Source: Cadophora sp. MPI-SDFR-AT-0126 (taxonomy: Eukaryota > Ascomycota > Leotiomycetes > Helotiales > Ploettnerulaceae). Taken from it: a stretch of DNA of 64,000 bases. The position numbers and the translations under genes are program-made. The notes beneath the pieces were generated by a model. It worked only from the letters and a program-made list of their open reading frames with translations. It did not search any database and had not been told where the DNA came from. This document shows positions 43,452 to 54,387 of the stretch, one piece after another. The stretch lies in contig JAGMVK010000009.1 in NCBI GenBank assembly GCA_020747065.1, forward strand, positions 2,542,001 through 2,606,000. The letters run 5' to 3'. Every line of letters begins with the position of its first letter. The stretch's first letter is position 1.

Positions 43452-44966
43452 CTAGTAAGTCATATTGATCATCACAGTCTTCGTATCCGTAAAAGCCCTC
43501 AAGGCAGCAATGCCACACTCTCTGCCGATTCCGCTCTCCTTTGTACCCCCAAACGGCGCAGACATAAAAGACAAACTGACACAATTGACCCCCACCATCC
43601 CACTATCAAAATCACTTGCCATCCTCATTGCGCGATTGATATCTTGTGTAAATACCCCCGCCATCAACCCGAAGTTGGTATTGTTGGCTTTCTCAAGAAT
43701 CTCTTCCTCAGCCTTGAATGAATTTAGCACTGCAACGGGACCGAAAATCTCTTGTGTAATAATCTCAGCATTGGAGTCGACATTGGTGAAGACTGTGGGC
43801 TCGATAAAGAAACCTTTGTCGCCAACGCGGGAACCACCTGTGAGGAGCGTCCCTTGACCATTTTTGCCGCGCTCAATGAAGCCTGACACGCAGTCGAACT
43901 GAGCCTTATCAATCAACGGCCCCATTACTGTTGATTCAGCATCAGGATCTCCAATTGTCTTGGCCTTTGCCAGAAGAGCTTGCTTGTAACCTTCAACAAA
44001 TTTGTCGTAGATGCCTTCTTGCACATAGACTCGCGTGGCAGCAAAACAAACTTGACCGGTATTAGCAGTGAGTGCGTTGGCCGTCCACATAATTGCATTT
44101 TCCAGGTTGCAGTCATCGAAGACCACGGCAGGGGATTTGCCACCTAGCTCCAGCGTGACTCGTTTGAGATTAGATTTTGCGGCTGCCTCCTGGATGCGTT
44201 TCCCTACTCCGATAGAGCCGGTAAATGAGATTTTGCGGACCCTCATATGGCTGGAGAGAAGTGCTCCCGTCGAGCCGTCCCCGCTCAGAACTTGGAATAC
44301 ACCAGGCGGGAAGCCAGCTTCAACGATAATCGGGCCCAAAGCCAACGCCGCGAAGGGGGTCTTTTCCGAAGGCTTCAAGATAAAGCAATTGCCCGTGCAA
44401 AGAGCAGGCGCAGCTTTCAATCCAGCAGTGCCGAGAGGAGCATTCCAAGGCACAATCCCCGCCGTCACACCAAGCGGCTCGTTCCTCACAATCTTCAAGA
44501 ACCCGTCCTCCTGAGGATACGACTCTCCTGCAAACTTATCGATCCAGCCGGCATTGTATTTGAATGCTTCAGCAGCAAGGCCCGTCTCGAACTTGCCAAA
44601 GGGACCATACGGAGCACCGAGCGTGATCCTGGTGAGCTCGGCGAGTGCGACGCCATGTTTTTCGATAAGGGAGGCGAACTTGAGCATGATGTCTCGGCGG
44701 GTGTTGGGAGACATTTTCTTCCATGCGGGGAAGGCTGTTTCTGCTGCGGCAACAGCTGCATCGACGTCTTCTGCGCCTGCAAGGTCGACATCGTTTGCCA
44801 CGAGGGAGTCATCCTTTGGGTTGAAAAGCTCTAGTTTCTTCGAGTTCTTCGAAGTAACGTACTAGAGAGTATTAATACAGCGTTTCCAAGAGAAGTTGAG
44901 GAGCCAGACTTGATTATTGATAAATAGCTGCTTTGGCAGATTTGACTTGCTAAACTTGAACTCCAT
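43452..44966 (-). CDS. NAD(P)-dependent aldehyde dehydrogenase
   Basis: Two exons (44910-44966, 43452-44861) give 488 residues, the normal ALDH size. Exon 1 encodes the leading MEFKFSKSNLPKQLFINNQ strand; the donor is the rare form GTCTGG. Catalytic residues by motif: Asn in IVPWNAPL (about 159), Glu in VTLELGG (about 257) and the nucleophile Cys in NTGQVCFA (about 291). The FGPV and PFGGTKESGIGRE blocks are intact. It oxidises an aldehyde to a carboxylic acid, which the nearby CoA ligase could then activate. No targeting signal. Divergent from the alcohol dehydrogenase across an AT-rich spacer. Confidence 0.92.
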
Positions 44967-46014
44967 CCTCGAACTTTGGGGAAAGATGAAAGGAACCAGA
45001 TGAGAATTGCTGAACGTGAGAACTACAGCAGCAGCATGTGATTGCAATGTGCTACTTACCCTCCTGTTTAGCAAGTAAGATCAGTCTTATGGTGACGCAG
45101 CCGTGTGTCCGATGTGGCCTTGTGCACGGAAAAGCTGCTGATAGTACTGACTCATGGAACCAATAATGTGTGGGGAATGCGGGGGATTTTGAGTAAGGAG
45201 GGTCGGCCGTGTGAGGAGAAAGTGGAGGTGAGGGGGTGCAAGGGTTGGGGTGAAGCTAGATTTCGCCTGCAAGGAGCACGGCAGCTTTCAAGCGTGTTTT
45301 CCTCAGTTGATTGAATATCATAAAATAGTAATCACGATAATATCTTAAAATTTAATAATCGATATTCCAAAATTTAATAATTAATTAACTAAAAATTAAT
45401 AAGAGTTTTAAAAGAATATTAATGTATTTAAATGAAATTTTATTAAGTTTATTATATGTTATAAATTCTTATTTATTAATAATCTCGAATTAATTAAAAT
45501 TTCGAAACTCTTAAAAACATATAATTTGTATATTAATTAAAGATTTTAATTTAATAGCAATTTACTAAATAACTTTAGATATCATAAGGATTTTGATTTT
45601 CGATCGACTTGAGACAAGGGACAAGCGACAGCTTGGCGGAAGACACGCTTAACATCTGCCGTAACTGAAGGCTGAGCTTATGCGACTCAGACGGCGGCAG
45701 ACCGTGGGGTGGCAGGGGCAGAGGACGGCGGCTGCTGTTTTCCTCGCCCGGAAGGACCTGGCTCCCTACTACTTGTGCATACCAAGAACTCTCGGCTCAT
45801 TACATCCAGCCACTGAGCTAGTTCTGTGGTACGTTCGAGTCTAAATAAAATTAATTAGTCAAATCATTTCAAAGGCGAATCCCGGATCCACCGACCTTCC
45901 TGTCACAGTTCCATGTGAATTTTCACCACCGAGCCCTGTGATTTGATTTCAATATAATTCATGTTCATCAAGGTTATCACAAGTCAGCGCACATATCGCC
46001 CGTCCAGATACAGG
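44967..46014. other. Divergent spacer with AT-rich island
   Basis: About 1.05 kb between the aldehyde and alcohol dehydrogenase starts. Normal-composition DNA flanks an extremely AT-rich block at 45312-45604, annotated separately. No gene and no CGG-N10-CCG motif seen. Confidence 0.55.
45312..45604. other. AT-rich island, possible RIP-mutated relic
   Basis: About 290 bp composed almost only of A and T with very frequent TTAAT, AATTA and TTAA steps, sharply bounded by normal DNA on both sides. No open frame or terminal repeat. This is the appearance of a repeat heavily mutated by repeat-induced point mutation, but the parent element cannot be named. Confidence 0.55.
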
Positions 46015-47155
46015 ATGAAAGCTGCCCAGTGGGATCCAGTATGTCTGCAAGCAGTCCCCCAGAGTGAAAAGAAAGAAGAAGAAGAAAGAAAAAAAAACTA
46101 ACACCGAAGGAAAAGAGGCAGAAGAGGATAGTGGTGAACGATGTTCCCACTCCAGAGCCAGGAGAGAACCAATTTCTCGTCAAGATGGCATCAGCCTCAT
46201 TATGCCATTCCGACATAATGGCAATGGAAGCTCCTCACACCGAACCTGTAACTCTCGGCCACGAGGGAGTAGGACACGTGACGAAACTACACCCCAGTGC
46301 CGTGGGTAAAGGTTTTAAGGAAGGCGATGCTGTGGGATTTCTCTACATCATAGGATGCTGTTTTGAGTGCGATGGATGTCAGGTACATAATTTGTCGTGT
46401 TCAAGTGGGACGCCCCTTCTTCAAGGTTTCACAACGGACGGCTTCTTTGCCGAATATGCGCTGGTTGATTACCACAATGCGGTTATATTGCCCGAGACCT
46501 TGGATATCAAAAAGTCAGCACCGCTTTTCTGCGCTGGAATTACTGGTGAGAAAATTTCTCATACTTGCAATAGCATCTGCTGACCATGAAAGCATTTCAT
46601 TCGGTGGAATCGTGCGAACTGAAGCCTGGAGATTGGCTTGGAGTAGTTGGCTGTGGAGGTCTCGGGCAGCTAGCTATTCAGTATGCCAAAGCTATGGGTT
46701 TCCAGGTTGTGGGGCTTGATGTAAACGATGATATACTCGCCAACTGCAAAACACAAGGGGCCGATGCAGTGTTCAACTCAATGACAAATAAAGGTTATGT
46801 CAAAGAGCTACTCGACTTGACGGGAGGTGGCGTCAAGGCTGCAGCAGTCTTCAGCAATGCAGATGCTGCTTACGCTGGAGCTCCACAAATCATCAAGCTT
46901 GGGGGGATCCTTATGGTTGTCGGACTTCCTCACAATCCTTTGCAGATTTCGAGTATGGATCTTGCTCTCGGAAAATATAGAATCAAGTCGGAAAGTACGG
47001 GTATTCCACAGAGAATGGGGAGGGCAATTGAATTCACAGCGAAGAACCGTATACAACCTGAAGTTGATATCAGATCAGGGCTCGGGGAGGTTCAGAGTAT
47101 GGTTGATGCCATGAAGAGTGGGAGAAGCACCATGCGCATGGCTGTTGTATTCTAG
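46015..47155 (+). CDS. Zinc-dependent alcohol dehydrogenase
   Basis: Three exons (46015-46038, 46110-46545, 46593-47155) give 340 residues. The tiny first exon supplies MKAAQWDP; the second continues into VVNDVPTPEPGENQFLVK. Catalytic zinc ligands are the Cys in ASLCHSD and the His/Glu of GHEGVG; structural-zinc Cys follow in GCCFECDGC and NLSC. NAD(P)-binding GCGGLG is intact. It interconverts an alcohol and an aldehyde or ketone in the cytosol. Together with the divergent aldehyde dehydrogenase it could carry an alcohol to an acid. Intron 1 has a CTAAC branch close to its acceptor. Confidence 0.9.
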
Positions 47156-47305
47156 CAAGTAACATCAAAGAGTCTCGCCAATTCAACTATAGTTCTCTAA
47201 TTCCTATGCCTGCGTTGACAAATTCATGGGGATCAAGCTACTTCTTTCCTGTTCGAATGAAAAAATCCCTACAATATTTATTTAAATGTGACTAAGAAGT
47301 CCGAC

Positions 47306-49244
47306 TCAAATCCGGCCCCGCCTCAAGAACGAGTTTGGAATATCCACATACTTCGCCCTCAAATACTCACACAAATTCTTACCCAAGCCATCATACGTAC
47401 TCGTCGCATTATAACTTCTATCCAAATGATCATGCAGCAAAAAATGCACTGCCTTGATCCCAGGAATCTCGAACCTTTCCACCAATTTCCCGTTGTATTC
47501 TGGACCAAGCAATTGAATGATTTTCTCAACCGTCAACACAGACCGTAACCAATCCCATTCATCATCATATCGCACGAAGAATCCAACATTGGCATCCGAA
47601 GCCTTATCCCCCGAACGACCCAAGACTCGCCATCCCATTGGTCCCCTTGTCGTCGGGCCAAAGCTCGAAAGCGAAACAGGGTCCTTGGTCTCGTACGACC
47701 ATTGACGAGTAGTATATAATTCCATACTTGGAGAGGGCGGAACATCAATCTTCTTGCCTGCCCACAAGAGATTGACTTGATGATTGACTTCTTGTTGTGG
47801 AAGCAACGCAGCCCAATATTCGTAGAATTCCTTTCCCGCTGACTGCCGAATGTCATTCTCAATAGTGGCCCCAGGACAACTCTGCAGGAAATTCTCCAAA
47901 CACCATCGATTGAACCCCGGGACCTCTATAGTGTCTTTAACCACCAGGGATCTGTCTTTTGTCTGAGCGAAAACGCGGAAGTCAACAGTGGCGACATCTT
48001 GGTTTCGGGGATCCTCAGGACAGTATCCATTGAGCGTGAATTTCAGACATGAGAATCTATCCACGTTTTCCCCCATTGAAGCTCGGACTTGGCGTTCTGT
48101 CCATTCTGCTTTTTGCTCGAGGTCCAGCCCAACGAGGAGGAAGTGGAATTCAGCTTGGTAGCCACCGGATGCAGTGATTCCGACTTTTGTGGTCGTTGGC
48201 GGTGGTTTTCCTTTGACGCCCGTAACGAGGACGCGGTCCTTGCCTTCTTGTCTCATGTTGATTCCCTCAAGGACTGCCACGACGTCAGATCCAAAGTATT
48301 GGGGACCTTGGATCTCATAGAGGAGCTGCGAAGCTACCGTTCCAACTGAGATTTCTCCTCCAGTGTCGGGCTCTTTGACAAGTGCACAACTGCCGTCCGC
48401 GAAAACTTCAGCAATAGGGAAGCCTACGTTTTCGCAACCGTCGAATAGCTCTTTGAAGCCAGAATAGTACCCACCACAGACGTAGGACGAACACTCAATC
48501 AAGTGACCAGCGATCAATGACCCGGCAAGTTGATTGAAGTCCGTATTTCTGTCCCATCCGTGCCACCACATAGCCGCCCCAATCGTCGGCGCAGCATCAG
48601 CTACACGGCCACAAATGACAATATCAGCACCTTGGATGAAAGCTTCTGCGATGCCAGCTCCGCCAAGATAACACCTGCCATCACTCTGATCAGCAAATTC
48701 CATTATGAACGTGAAACGGGGCTTACTGAGCAGCAACGGGTTCAAACCCCCAATCCTTGATCTCCCCGCCAAAGCAAATATTTGCAAACTTCTCTCCCTC
48801 CTTTAATAAGCGATTCACCACATCCAACACCTCGTCCCCTTGGATCCACGCCACTTTCAGCCGTCCCTGAAGCCCCAATTCGCGAATTTTCGCCTGCACA
48901 GTGCTCGCCAACATTTCCGTGTCGCTCGCTCCCGCATTGACAGCCAGCTTGATCCCCTTTTCTGCCAGCAATGGCAACGCAGGAGTGAGATTTGCCATGA
49001 AGGAGGGGTCGTAGAGGCCGGTTCGATTATCGCTGCCCCCCTTGGCGAGAATTGCAGATTTCGCAGCGCCGTGCCAGGACATGGTGCATTCGGACATCCA
49101 GTCGCCGACTATCACATCGACGTCGCAACCCGCGAGGGAGTGGATTGCTCGCTGACGGTCTGTGAAACCCCCTGAGGCGCCCGCGATGCGGAGGGCGCGT
49201 TTGCGAGAAGATGTGTCATTGGTATGGCCGTTTGTTGCTGCCAT
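47306..49244 (-). CDS. AtuA-type (DUF1446) protein, acyclic terpene utilisation family
   Basis: Two exons (48727-49244, 47306-48674) give 628 residues. The N-terminal half has the AtuA signature: RIAGASGGFTDR, VDVIVGDWMSE, LAVNAGASD, then CYLGGAGIAEAF and GADIVICGRVADAAP. The last ~100 residues fit the AtuA-type ferredoxin-like C-terminal domain (KASDANVGFFV onward). In Pseudomonas, atuA belongs to the citronellol/geraniol degradation operon, but its reaction is not established; fungal homologues are widespread in catabolic clusters. Here it sits among acyl-CoA and oxidative enzymes, which supports a role in breaking down a branched or terpenoid acid. Confidence 0.88.
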
Positions 49245-49904
49245 TGTGAATCAAGCAATCAACGCACAGAATTAATATGGAAATAAAAATTGGCAGTATG
49301 AAGCACAGAGAAAGATGAAAAGTTCGCAAACAACGATTCGAACCCCGGGTTTAGATCCTGCGCAGGTAATCAGGGTACCAATAAGGCGTAGGCCTGTCTC
49401 GTCTCGTCTTGTTCTTAGCTTGCCAGCAAGCGGGAGGATCCGGTTCCTTCGTAGTCCTGAACTGCTTGCTCTCCCGAATACAGTACGCCTTAGTTGCGAC
49501 CACACCCCCCTTCCCGTCTCTCATTCTCCAGGGCTTCTCCAGTGACCGGAGAAGCAAAACCGAGACGCACTAAAATGGTACTGCCTGATTCGGTCCGCTC
49601 ACAGGGGAGGCGGGCTACGACTCGGGAGCTTGTCACAGGATCGGACGCCAAAGTTCAAGCCATGGGTAGTGCTGCGGGGTATTTCACAGGATTGGACGCC
49701 AAAGTTCGAGCCATGCGAAGAGCGGGGTAGCCTACAATGGTACTACCTGAATCACTCTGGTCATACGGAGGTAGATAATGTGGGCTTTGACTCAGGTTCA
49801 ACACAATCATGGAAGCATGGTTGGTTGCACGCAAGGACTCCAACTAGGATTTGGCTGCAAGCAGTAGAAATGTTTCTGTAGCGCTACGTTTATATAATGG
49901 AAAC
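49245..49904. other. Spacer with diverged direct repeats
   Basis: About 660 bp between the AtuA-type start and the hydrolase stop. Contains the 51-bp direct repeat annotated separately, an 8-bp inverted repeat (GCTTCTCC/GGAGAAGC) at about 49532-49554, and a TTCGAA-containing stretch near 49335 that is not a tRNA. Confidence 0.5.
49634..49735. repeat. Two tandem copies of a 51-bp unit
   Basis: Copies begin at about 49634 and 49685 with CACAGGATYGGACGCCAAAG and continue GTTCRAGCCATG. Flanking stretches (from about 49573 and 49737, both starting ATGGTACT) also resemble each other, so an older, larger duplication is likely. Confidence 0.6.
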
Positions 49905-51042
49905 TCACATTTTCCCACGAACTTCACTCTCTGAAGCCACGAAGTCAAAGCCCCTTTTCAGGTTGCGATTATACGCCACGATTGGTTCAGTGAGATGTTT
50001 CGAGGGGAAGGCCCAAAACCAGTGAGGATATCCCGGATACTCATCGTAGATATTTGGCACGCTTTCAGAGAGTTAGTGATGCGACCTTCTTGTGCGGTAT
50101 GAGTGACTTGCCCTGCATCATCCAAAGCACGCCTCAATAATCTCCCGTCATCTCTCAGAGTATCCTGTCCTGCAACAGCAAGATAGACCCTTGGGATATC
50201 CTTTAATCTCTTGTGAAGAAGAGGGGAGACATAGGGGTCGTCTCCTTGCCCTCCATATGCATCTGTATTGTCAGATTTCGTGCGCTGAGGCTCCGGTCTT
50301 TAACTCACCTAAGAAACTCTTCATGGCGCTTTTCGTGTTAATCGTATGCTCTGCGTGCTCTTCATAGCTTGTATACGATCCCCGCCACTTTTCTGGCACA
50401 GAATCGGGCGCAACGGTAACGGGGACAACAGAAACCACGCCCCGTAATGTTTGCCCCCTCCCCTCATCAATAACCTTCAAAGCAACACTCAGCGCCAGAT
50501 TGCCTCCAGCACTTGTCCCAAACGTCAGTGCAGCGCCGGGCGCCGTATTCAGCATCGTAGCGTTCTCAATTGCCCAGTCATAAGCAAAAATGCAGTCATC
50601 AAACGGAGCAGGATATGGGTATTGTGGTGCAAGTCGATAATCCACTGACACTATGACAACGCCTGCATCTCGACATACCGTCCGCACTTGTATATCTTCC
50701 CCTTCTAGATCGCCCAGGGCCCATCCTCCTCCGTGGTAGAATATACAAACAGGCTTCTCACCCTCGTAGCATTGAGGGGTGTAGATACGGACTTTCAGTC
50801 CTGGCCTGATTGTGAGGTCCTTAGTAGTGACGCTTTGATCGGGAGTAGGAAAAGTGAGCGTTGATGCAAGAGTTACGCCAACTTTTTCGTATCCGGCGAG
50901 TATTTCGGATATAGAGCCATGTAAGAGAAGACGCCCCCCTACTTCTTCTTCGAACTGTGGAGCTAGTCACTAATTATGTTCAACTTCTCAAACCGGTACG
51001 CACCTCAAGCCATGGCTTTGCAAATCCTTCGTTATCAGACAT
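49905..51042 (-). CDS. Alpha/beta hydrolase, HSL family (alpha/beta hydrolase fold-3)
   Basis: Four exons (51004-51042, 50309-50954, 50112-50262, 49905-50061) give 330 residues, the standard size. Motifs: oxyanion-hole HGGGW at about residue 87, the DYRLAP block, nucleophile Ser in GTSAGG at about 161, Asp in AGQDTLRDDG and His in YPHWFW. The last intron only works as a GC-AG intron (GG|GCAAGT...AAAG); a GT donor two bases on gives an early stop, whereas the GC donor yields DAGVPNIYDEYPGYPHW as in homologues. It hydrolyses esters; beside two BVMOs, a lactone or ester hydrolase role is likely. Divergent from the acyl-CoA dehydrogenase. Confidence 0.88.
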
Positions 51043-51391
51043 GCTTGCACGGAATTCGACAATTTCCTAAGGAGTGAGTCTTGTACCTGTCAGAAACAGG
51101 TGTTAAAATGAAAGTTTTCTGTTCAGTCAATATTAACTTTGGGTACTTCACGTCGATATGGCTGATTAGTGGACCTGCGGGTAAAGGTAACCGCCCTGCT
51201 TGATTAGTGCTTCTGGAGGGACGCAGGCTTTCGCGTCCCTGCAGCTCAAGTCTAACTTCTACTCAGCCCAAGCCTGCAAGGACATAGCCGAATACCGACC
51301 TCGACGAAGTCAACAATCCCAAAATTAATACTCATCTCTGCCCTCTTTTTTTTTCACCTTTTGCTATCACGCATTCAATCGCATATTCAAA
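51043..51391. promoter_or_regulatory. Shared divergent promoter of hydrolase and acyl-CoA dehydrogenase
   Basis: A 349-bp region. Holds a CGG-N10-CCG motif at 51178-51193 and, just beyond it, an 8-bp perfect inverted repeat (AGGGACGC at 51217-51224, GCGTCCCT at 51233-51240). A pyrimidine-rich stretch (CCTCTTTTTTTTTCACC) precedes the dehydrogenase start. Confidence 0.6.
51178..51193. promoter_or_regulatory. CGG-N10-CCG motif in divergent promoter
   Basis: CGGGTAAAGGTAACCG, flanked by G and C so the palindromic ends are GCGG and CCGC. It lies 136 bp and 199 bp from the two start codons. The arms CGGGT and AACCG recur at 54910. Confidence 0.45.
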
Positions 51392-52805
51392 ATGTTCGAA
51401 CTAGACCACCCTGCATTTCACCGCATTCCCCCATGGGTGAAAGCAAAACTATCGCCGGTTGCAATTGAGAAGATCCAAAAGGTTTACGACTTTGTGGAGA
51501 CAGAATGCATACCAGCAGAGCCGATCATGAAAGCACAAATTGCGGAAATAGGGAAGAGGTGGACCACTCAGCCTCTCATGCATGAATTGCGAGAGAAGGC
51601 GAAGATTGCGGGGTTATTTAACCTTTTTCTCCCGAAGCATTTTAAGGAGAGCCCTGGGCTCACTAATTTGGAGTACGCTTGTTGTTGCGAGCTCATGGGC
51701 AGGGTGTATTGGGCTCAACAGGTGAGTTCCAAACCAAGCCTCGTGTGATCTAAGCTGAAGAAGAACTCAGACAATGAACTGCCACGCACCTGAGACGGGG
51801 AATATCGAGCTATTGGCAAAATACTGCTCCCCGGAGCAGAAAACCAAATGGCTCCAACCGCTACTTGATGGCACGGCGTCCTCAGCGTATTCCATGACAG
51901 AGCCAGATCGTGCTTCCTCCGACGCAACCCAAATTGGATGTCGTATTACTCGTAAAGGCAACGAATACGTTATCAACGGCCGCAAACTTTATGGTAATTG
52001 CATGTGGAACTCGGAAAACAAGTTCTTCATCCTGATGGGATGCTCTGATCCTACAAATCCAAATAAATGGGCTCGCCACTCTACCGTCATTGTCCCAACC
52101 AACACACCCGGAATCACTCAGGTGCGAAATATGACGATCATGGGGTATGATTATGCCCCAGAAGGCCACGGAGAATATCTCTATGAGAACGTCTGTATTC
52201 CCGTTGAGAATATCATTCTGGGCGAGGGGCGGGCTTTTGAGATTGCTCAGGGAAGATTAGGTCCGGGGAGAATCCACCATTGCATGCGTCTTATAGGGCA
52301 ATGCGAGCGTGCATACGAGCTGGCTCTCATCCGTTGTATAGACCCGCGGAAAATGCCTCGAGGAAAGCTTATCGGCGAGTTCGACTCTACTATCGAGCGG
52401 ATTGCTCAAATGAGACTAGAGATAGACCAAGCTCGTCTCGTAGTCTTGAATGCTGCGGACACGATGGATATTCATGGGAATAAGGCAGGAAGATATGCCA
52501 TTGCCCAGAGCAAAATTTTGATTCCGAATATGGCGACTAGGGTTATCGATGAGTGCATGCAGCTATATGGTGGGCAGGGACTGACTCAGCACACACCTTT
52601 GCCAGAGATGTGGACGTATGCCCGATTTGTGAGAATTGCAGATGGGCCTGATAGCGCGCATCGGCATCAGGTTGGAAGGGATGAGTTGAAGACTGCAGAG
52701 AAGTATGCGGAGAGAAATAGAGAGTATCAGAAAAGGTACAAGGCATTGGCGGAGAAGAAAAGACTGAAGTATGAGATCTTTTGGGGGACTACTCCTAAGA
52801 TATAA
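51392..52805 (+). CDS. Acyl-CoA dehydrogenase (ACAD10/11-like)
   Basis: Two exons (51392-51721, 51771-52805) give 454 residues. FAD-dependent alpha,beta-desaturation of an acyl-CoA. Visible: the N-terminal helical domain, YSMTEPDRASSDATQ for FAD/substrate binding, GRKLYGNCMWN, the GYDYAPEGHGEY region, and the C-terminal LYGGQGLTQHTPL and RIADGPDSAHRHQVGRDEL, typical of the ACAD10/11 branch that accepts long or branched acyl-CoAs. No PTS1 (ends PKI). Bacterial AtuD, in terpene degradation, is also an acyl-CoA dehydrogenase. Divergent from the hydrolase gene. Confidence 0.9.
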
Positions 52806-53058
52806 AGTAAAATATTTCCTTTTTGTAGCAAATTGTAAATAAGCAAGATTCCTGAGAGGTTGAATTTCTAGCTTTTTGAAATGTTTAATTCTTTTCTCCA
52901 CGTTGTAGGCATGACATGACAGCAGTTACACTACTTAGCCTCGACAGGGTTTCAACTTGAGATTCCCAGGTGCTTATAGCGTTTAACAAAGTTGTTCAGA
53001 TACTGGCAAAGGTGCTGAACTACCCACACCTAATAGAAATTAAAAAGTGCAAAAGTCA

Positions 53059-54387
53059 TCATGGAATAATCTTCGCCTTCCGAAACCGGTCAAAAGCTTT
53101 CCACCAAGCACCCTTGGCATCCGTTTCCTGCTTCTGGGAACCCCATGCCTCGTGCATCTTGCTCATATCCAAGTTCCGATCAAAATCCAGCATCGTCATA
53201 ATGAAGTACTGAAACCCCCCGAAACTGCGTTCATTCCCAACTCTGCCCGTTTGTAAGCCCTTCTCTTGCTCCAACTTCCTCCATTCCGTCAAGTGATCTT
53301 CGATATATTTTCCCGGCTGCGGTCCAGAACCACCAGAAGGAGGCGGAGTCCCTTTCAGCCCAAAGTATTCGCAGATCACAGGCCATTTCTTCGACCAAGA
53401 ACTGGGGATCGCGTTATCGGCCGCATTGTACCTCTGGCGATGAGAGATTTCCGGATGCAAGCTTGCGTAGATTGCGAAACGGGCGACAATGTCTTGACCC
53501 GAGTCGTTGCTTTTGTTCAGCCAGCTCTTTTCGGTTCCGGGGAAGTCGCATATGGCACCTTTCCCTTCGATGGCGGCGTAGAGTGAAAGATACGTTGCCA
53601 GTGTTTGAGCAAGGCAGTAGATGTTGTTATTGGGTACGAATCCGACGACCATGTCGGGAGTAACTTCGCAGTATTTCCAGCGTTTCCCTTGGGAAGCAGC
53701 GGCCAGGTGGTCGACTTGGGCGTAGTAGAAATTTTGAGAAGCATAAGGCTCAGGGAGGCGGGGCATGGATTCCACAAGTGGTGGAGTGTAGGGCATGTCT
53801 TTGATAAGGTGTACCCCATATGCCTTCATATCGTTAGTGAGTTGACCGGAAATATTCCGTTACAAGGGAATTGACCTTGGTGCCTGTTGGTAGCACGACA
53901 AACCCAAGGTTCGGAGAGAGATTTTCAACCGCTGTGACAGCGCGGTCGAGGAGTTTGACATTAATGGCGCACTCTTTGTCAGAATCTAGATCCATGATAT
54001 AAGCTGACCTTTTTGTCAGTATAGCTTGAGCTTGTTTAGGGAAGTAAATATACCGAAAAAATAGACATGTGTCACTGTGTCAATGCCCTTGATCTTTCTC
54101 TTCATCTCTGCTTCCAAACCTTCTTGTCCTCCATCGGTCAGCAAGTCCAAACCACTTACGACTTGTAACTTATTGGAGTCTGGCCATAGTGCTGCTTCTC
54201 GACTTAGAGGACGGTTTGTGAGAGCTGTTACCGCCGAAAAGCTGGTTTCATCTGGGTATCCTTCAATGAGGGCATTGGTGACAGCCCACCCAGTGATACC
54301 GCTAGCACCTCAAGAAGTGTTCAGTTATGTGGATTGTCCCACTGGCTGCAAGTGCTTACCAAAAATGAGAGCGTGGTTTCCAGACAT
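53059..54387 (-). CDS. PRISE-type NAD(P)H enone reductase (progesterone 5-beta-reductase/iridoid synthase-like SDR)
   Basis: Four exons (54360-54387, 54054-54308, 53876-54003, 53059-53823) give 391 residues, near the 388 of plant PRISE proteins. Cofactor motif GASGITGWA lies at the start (split by intron 1), followed by LTNRPLSREA. The catalytic Lys sits in PTGTK at about 137 and the Tyr in NFYYAQ at about 170-171; their spacing matches the PRISE family. These enzymes reduce activated C=C bonds of enones (1,4-reduction), as in steroid and iridoid metabolism. In this setting it could saturate a cyclic enone before Baeyer-Villiger oxidation. Divergent from BVMO copy 2. Confidence 0.85.

Noticed and set aside
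49315..49390. tRNA-like T-loop on the minus strand (TTCGAA with G/C-rich flank)
   Set aside because: The five-base T stem does not pair and no acceptor or anticodon arm fits.
49634..49735. Direct repeats as a possible CRISPR array
   Set aside because: Only two adjacent copies without spacers, in a eukaryotic genome.
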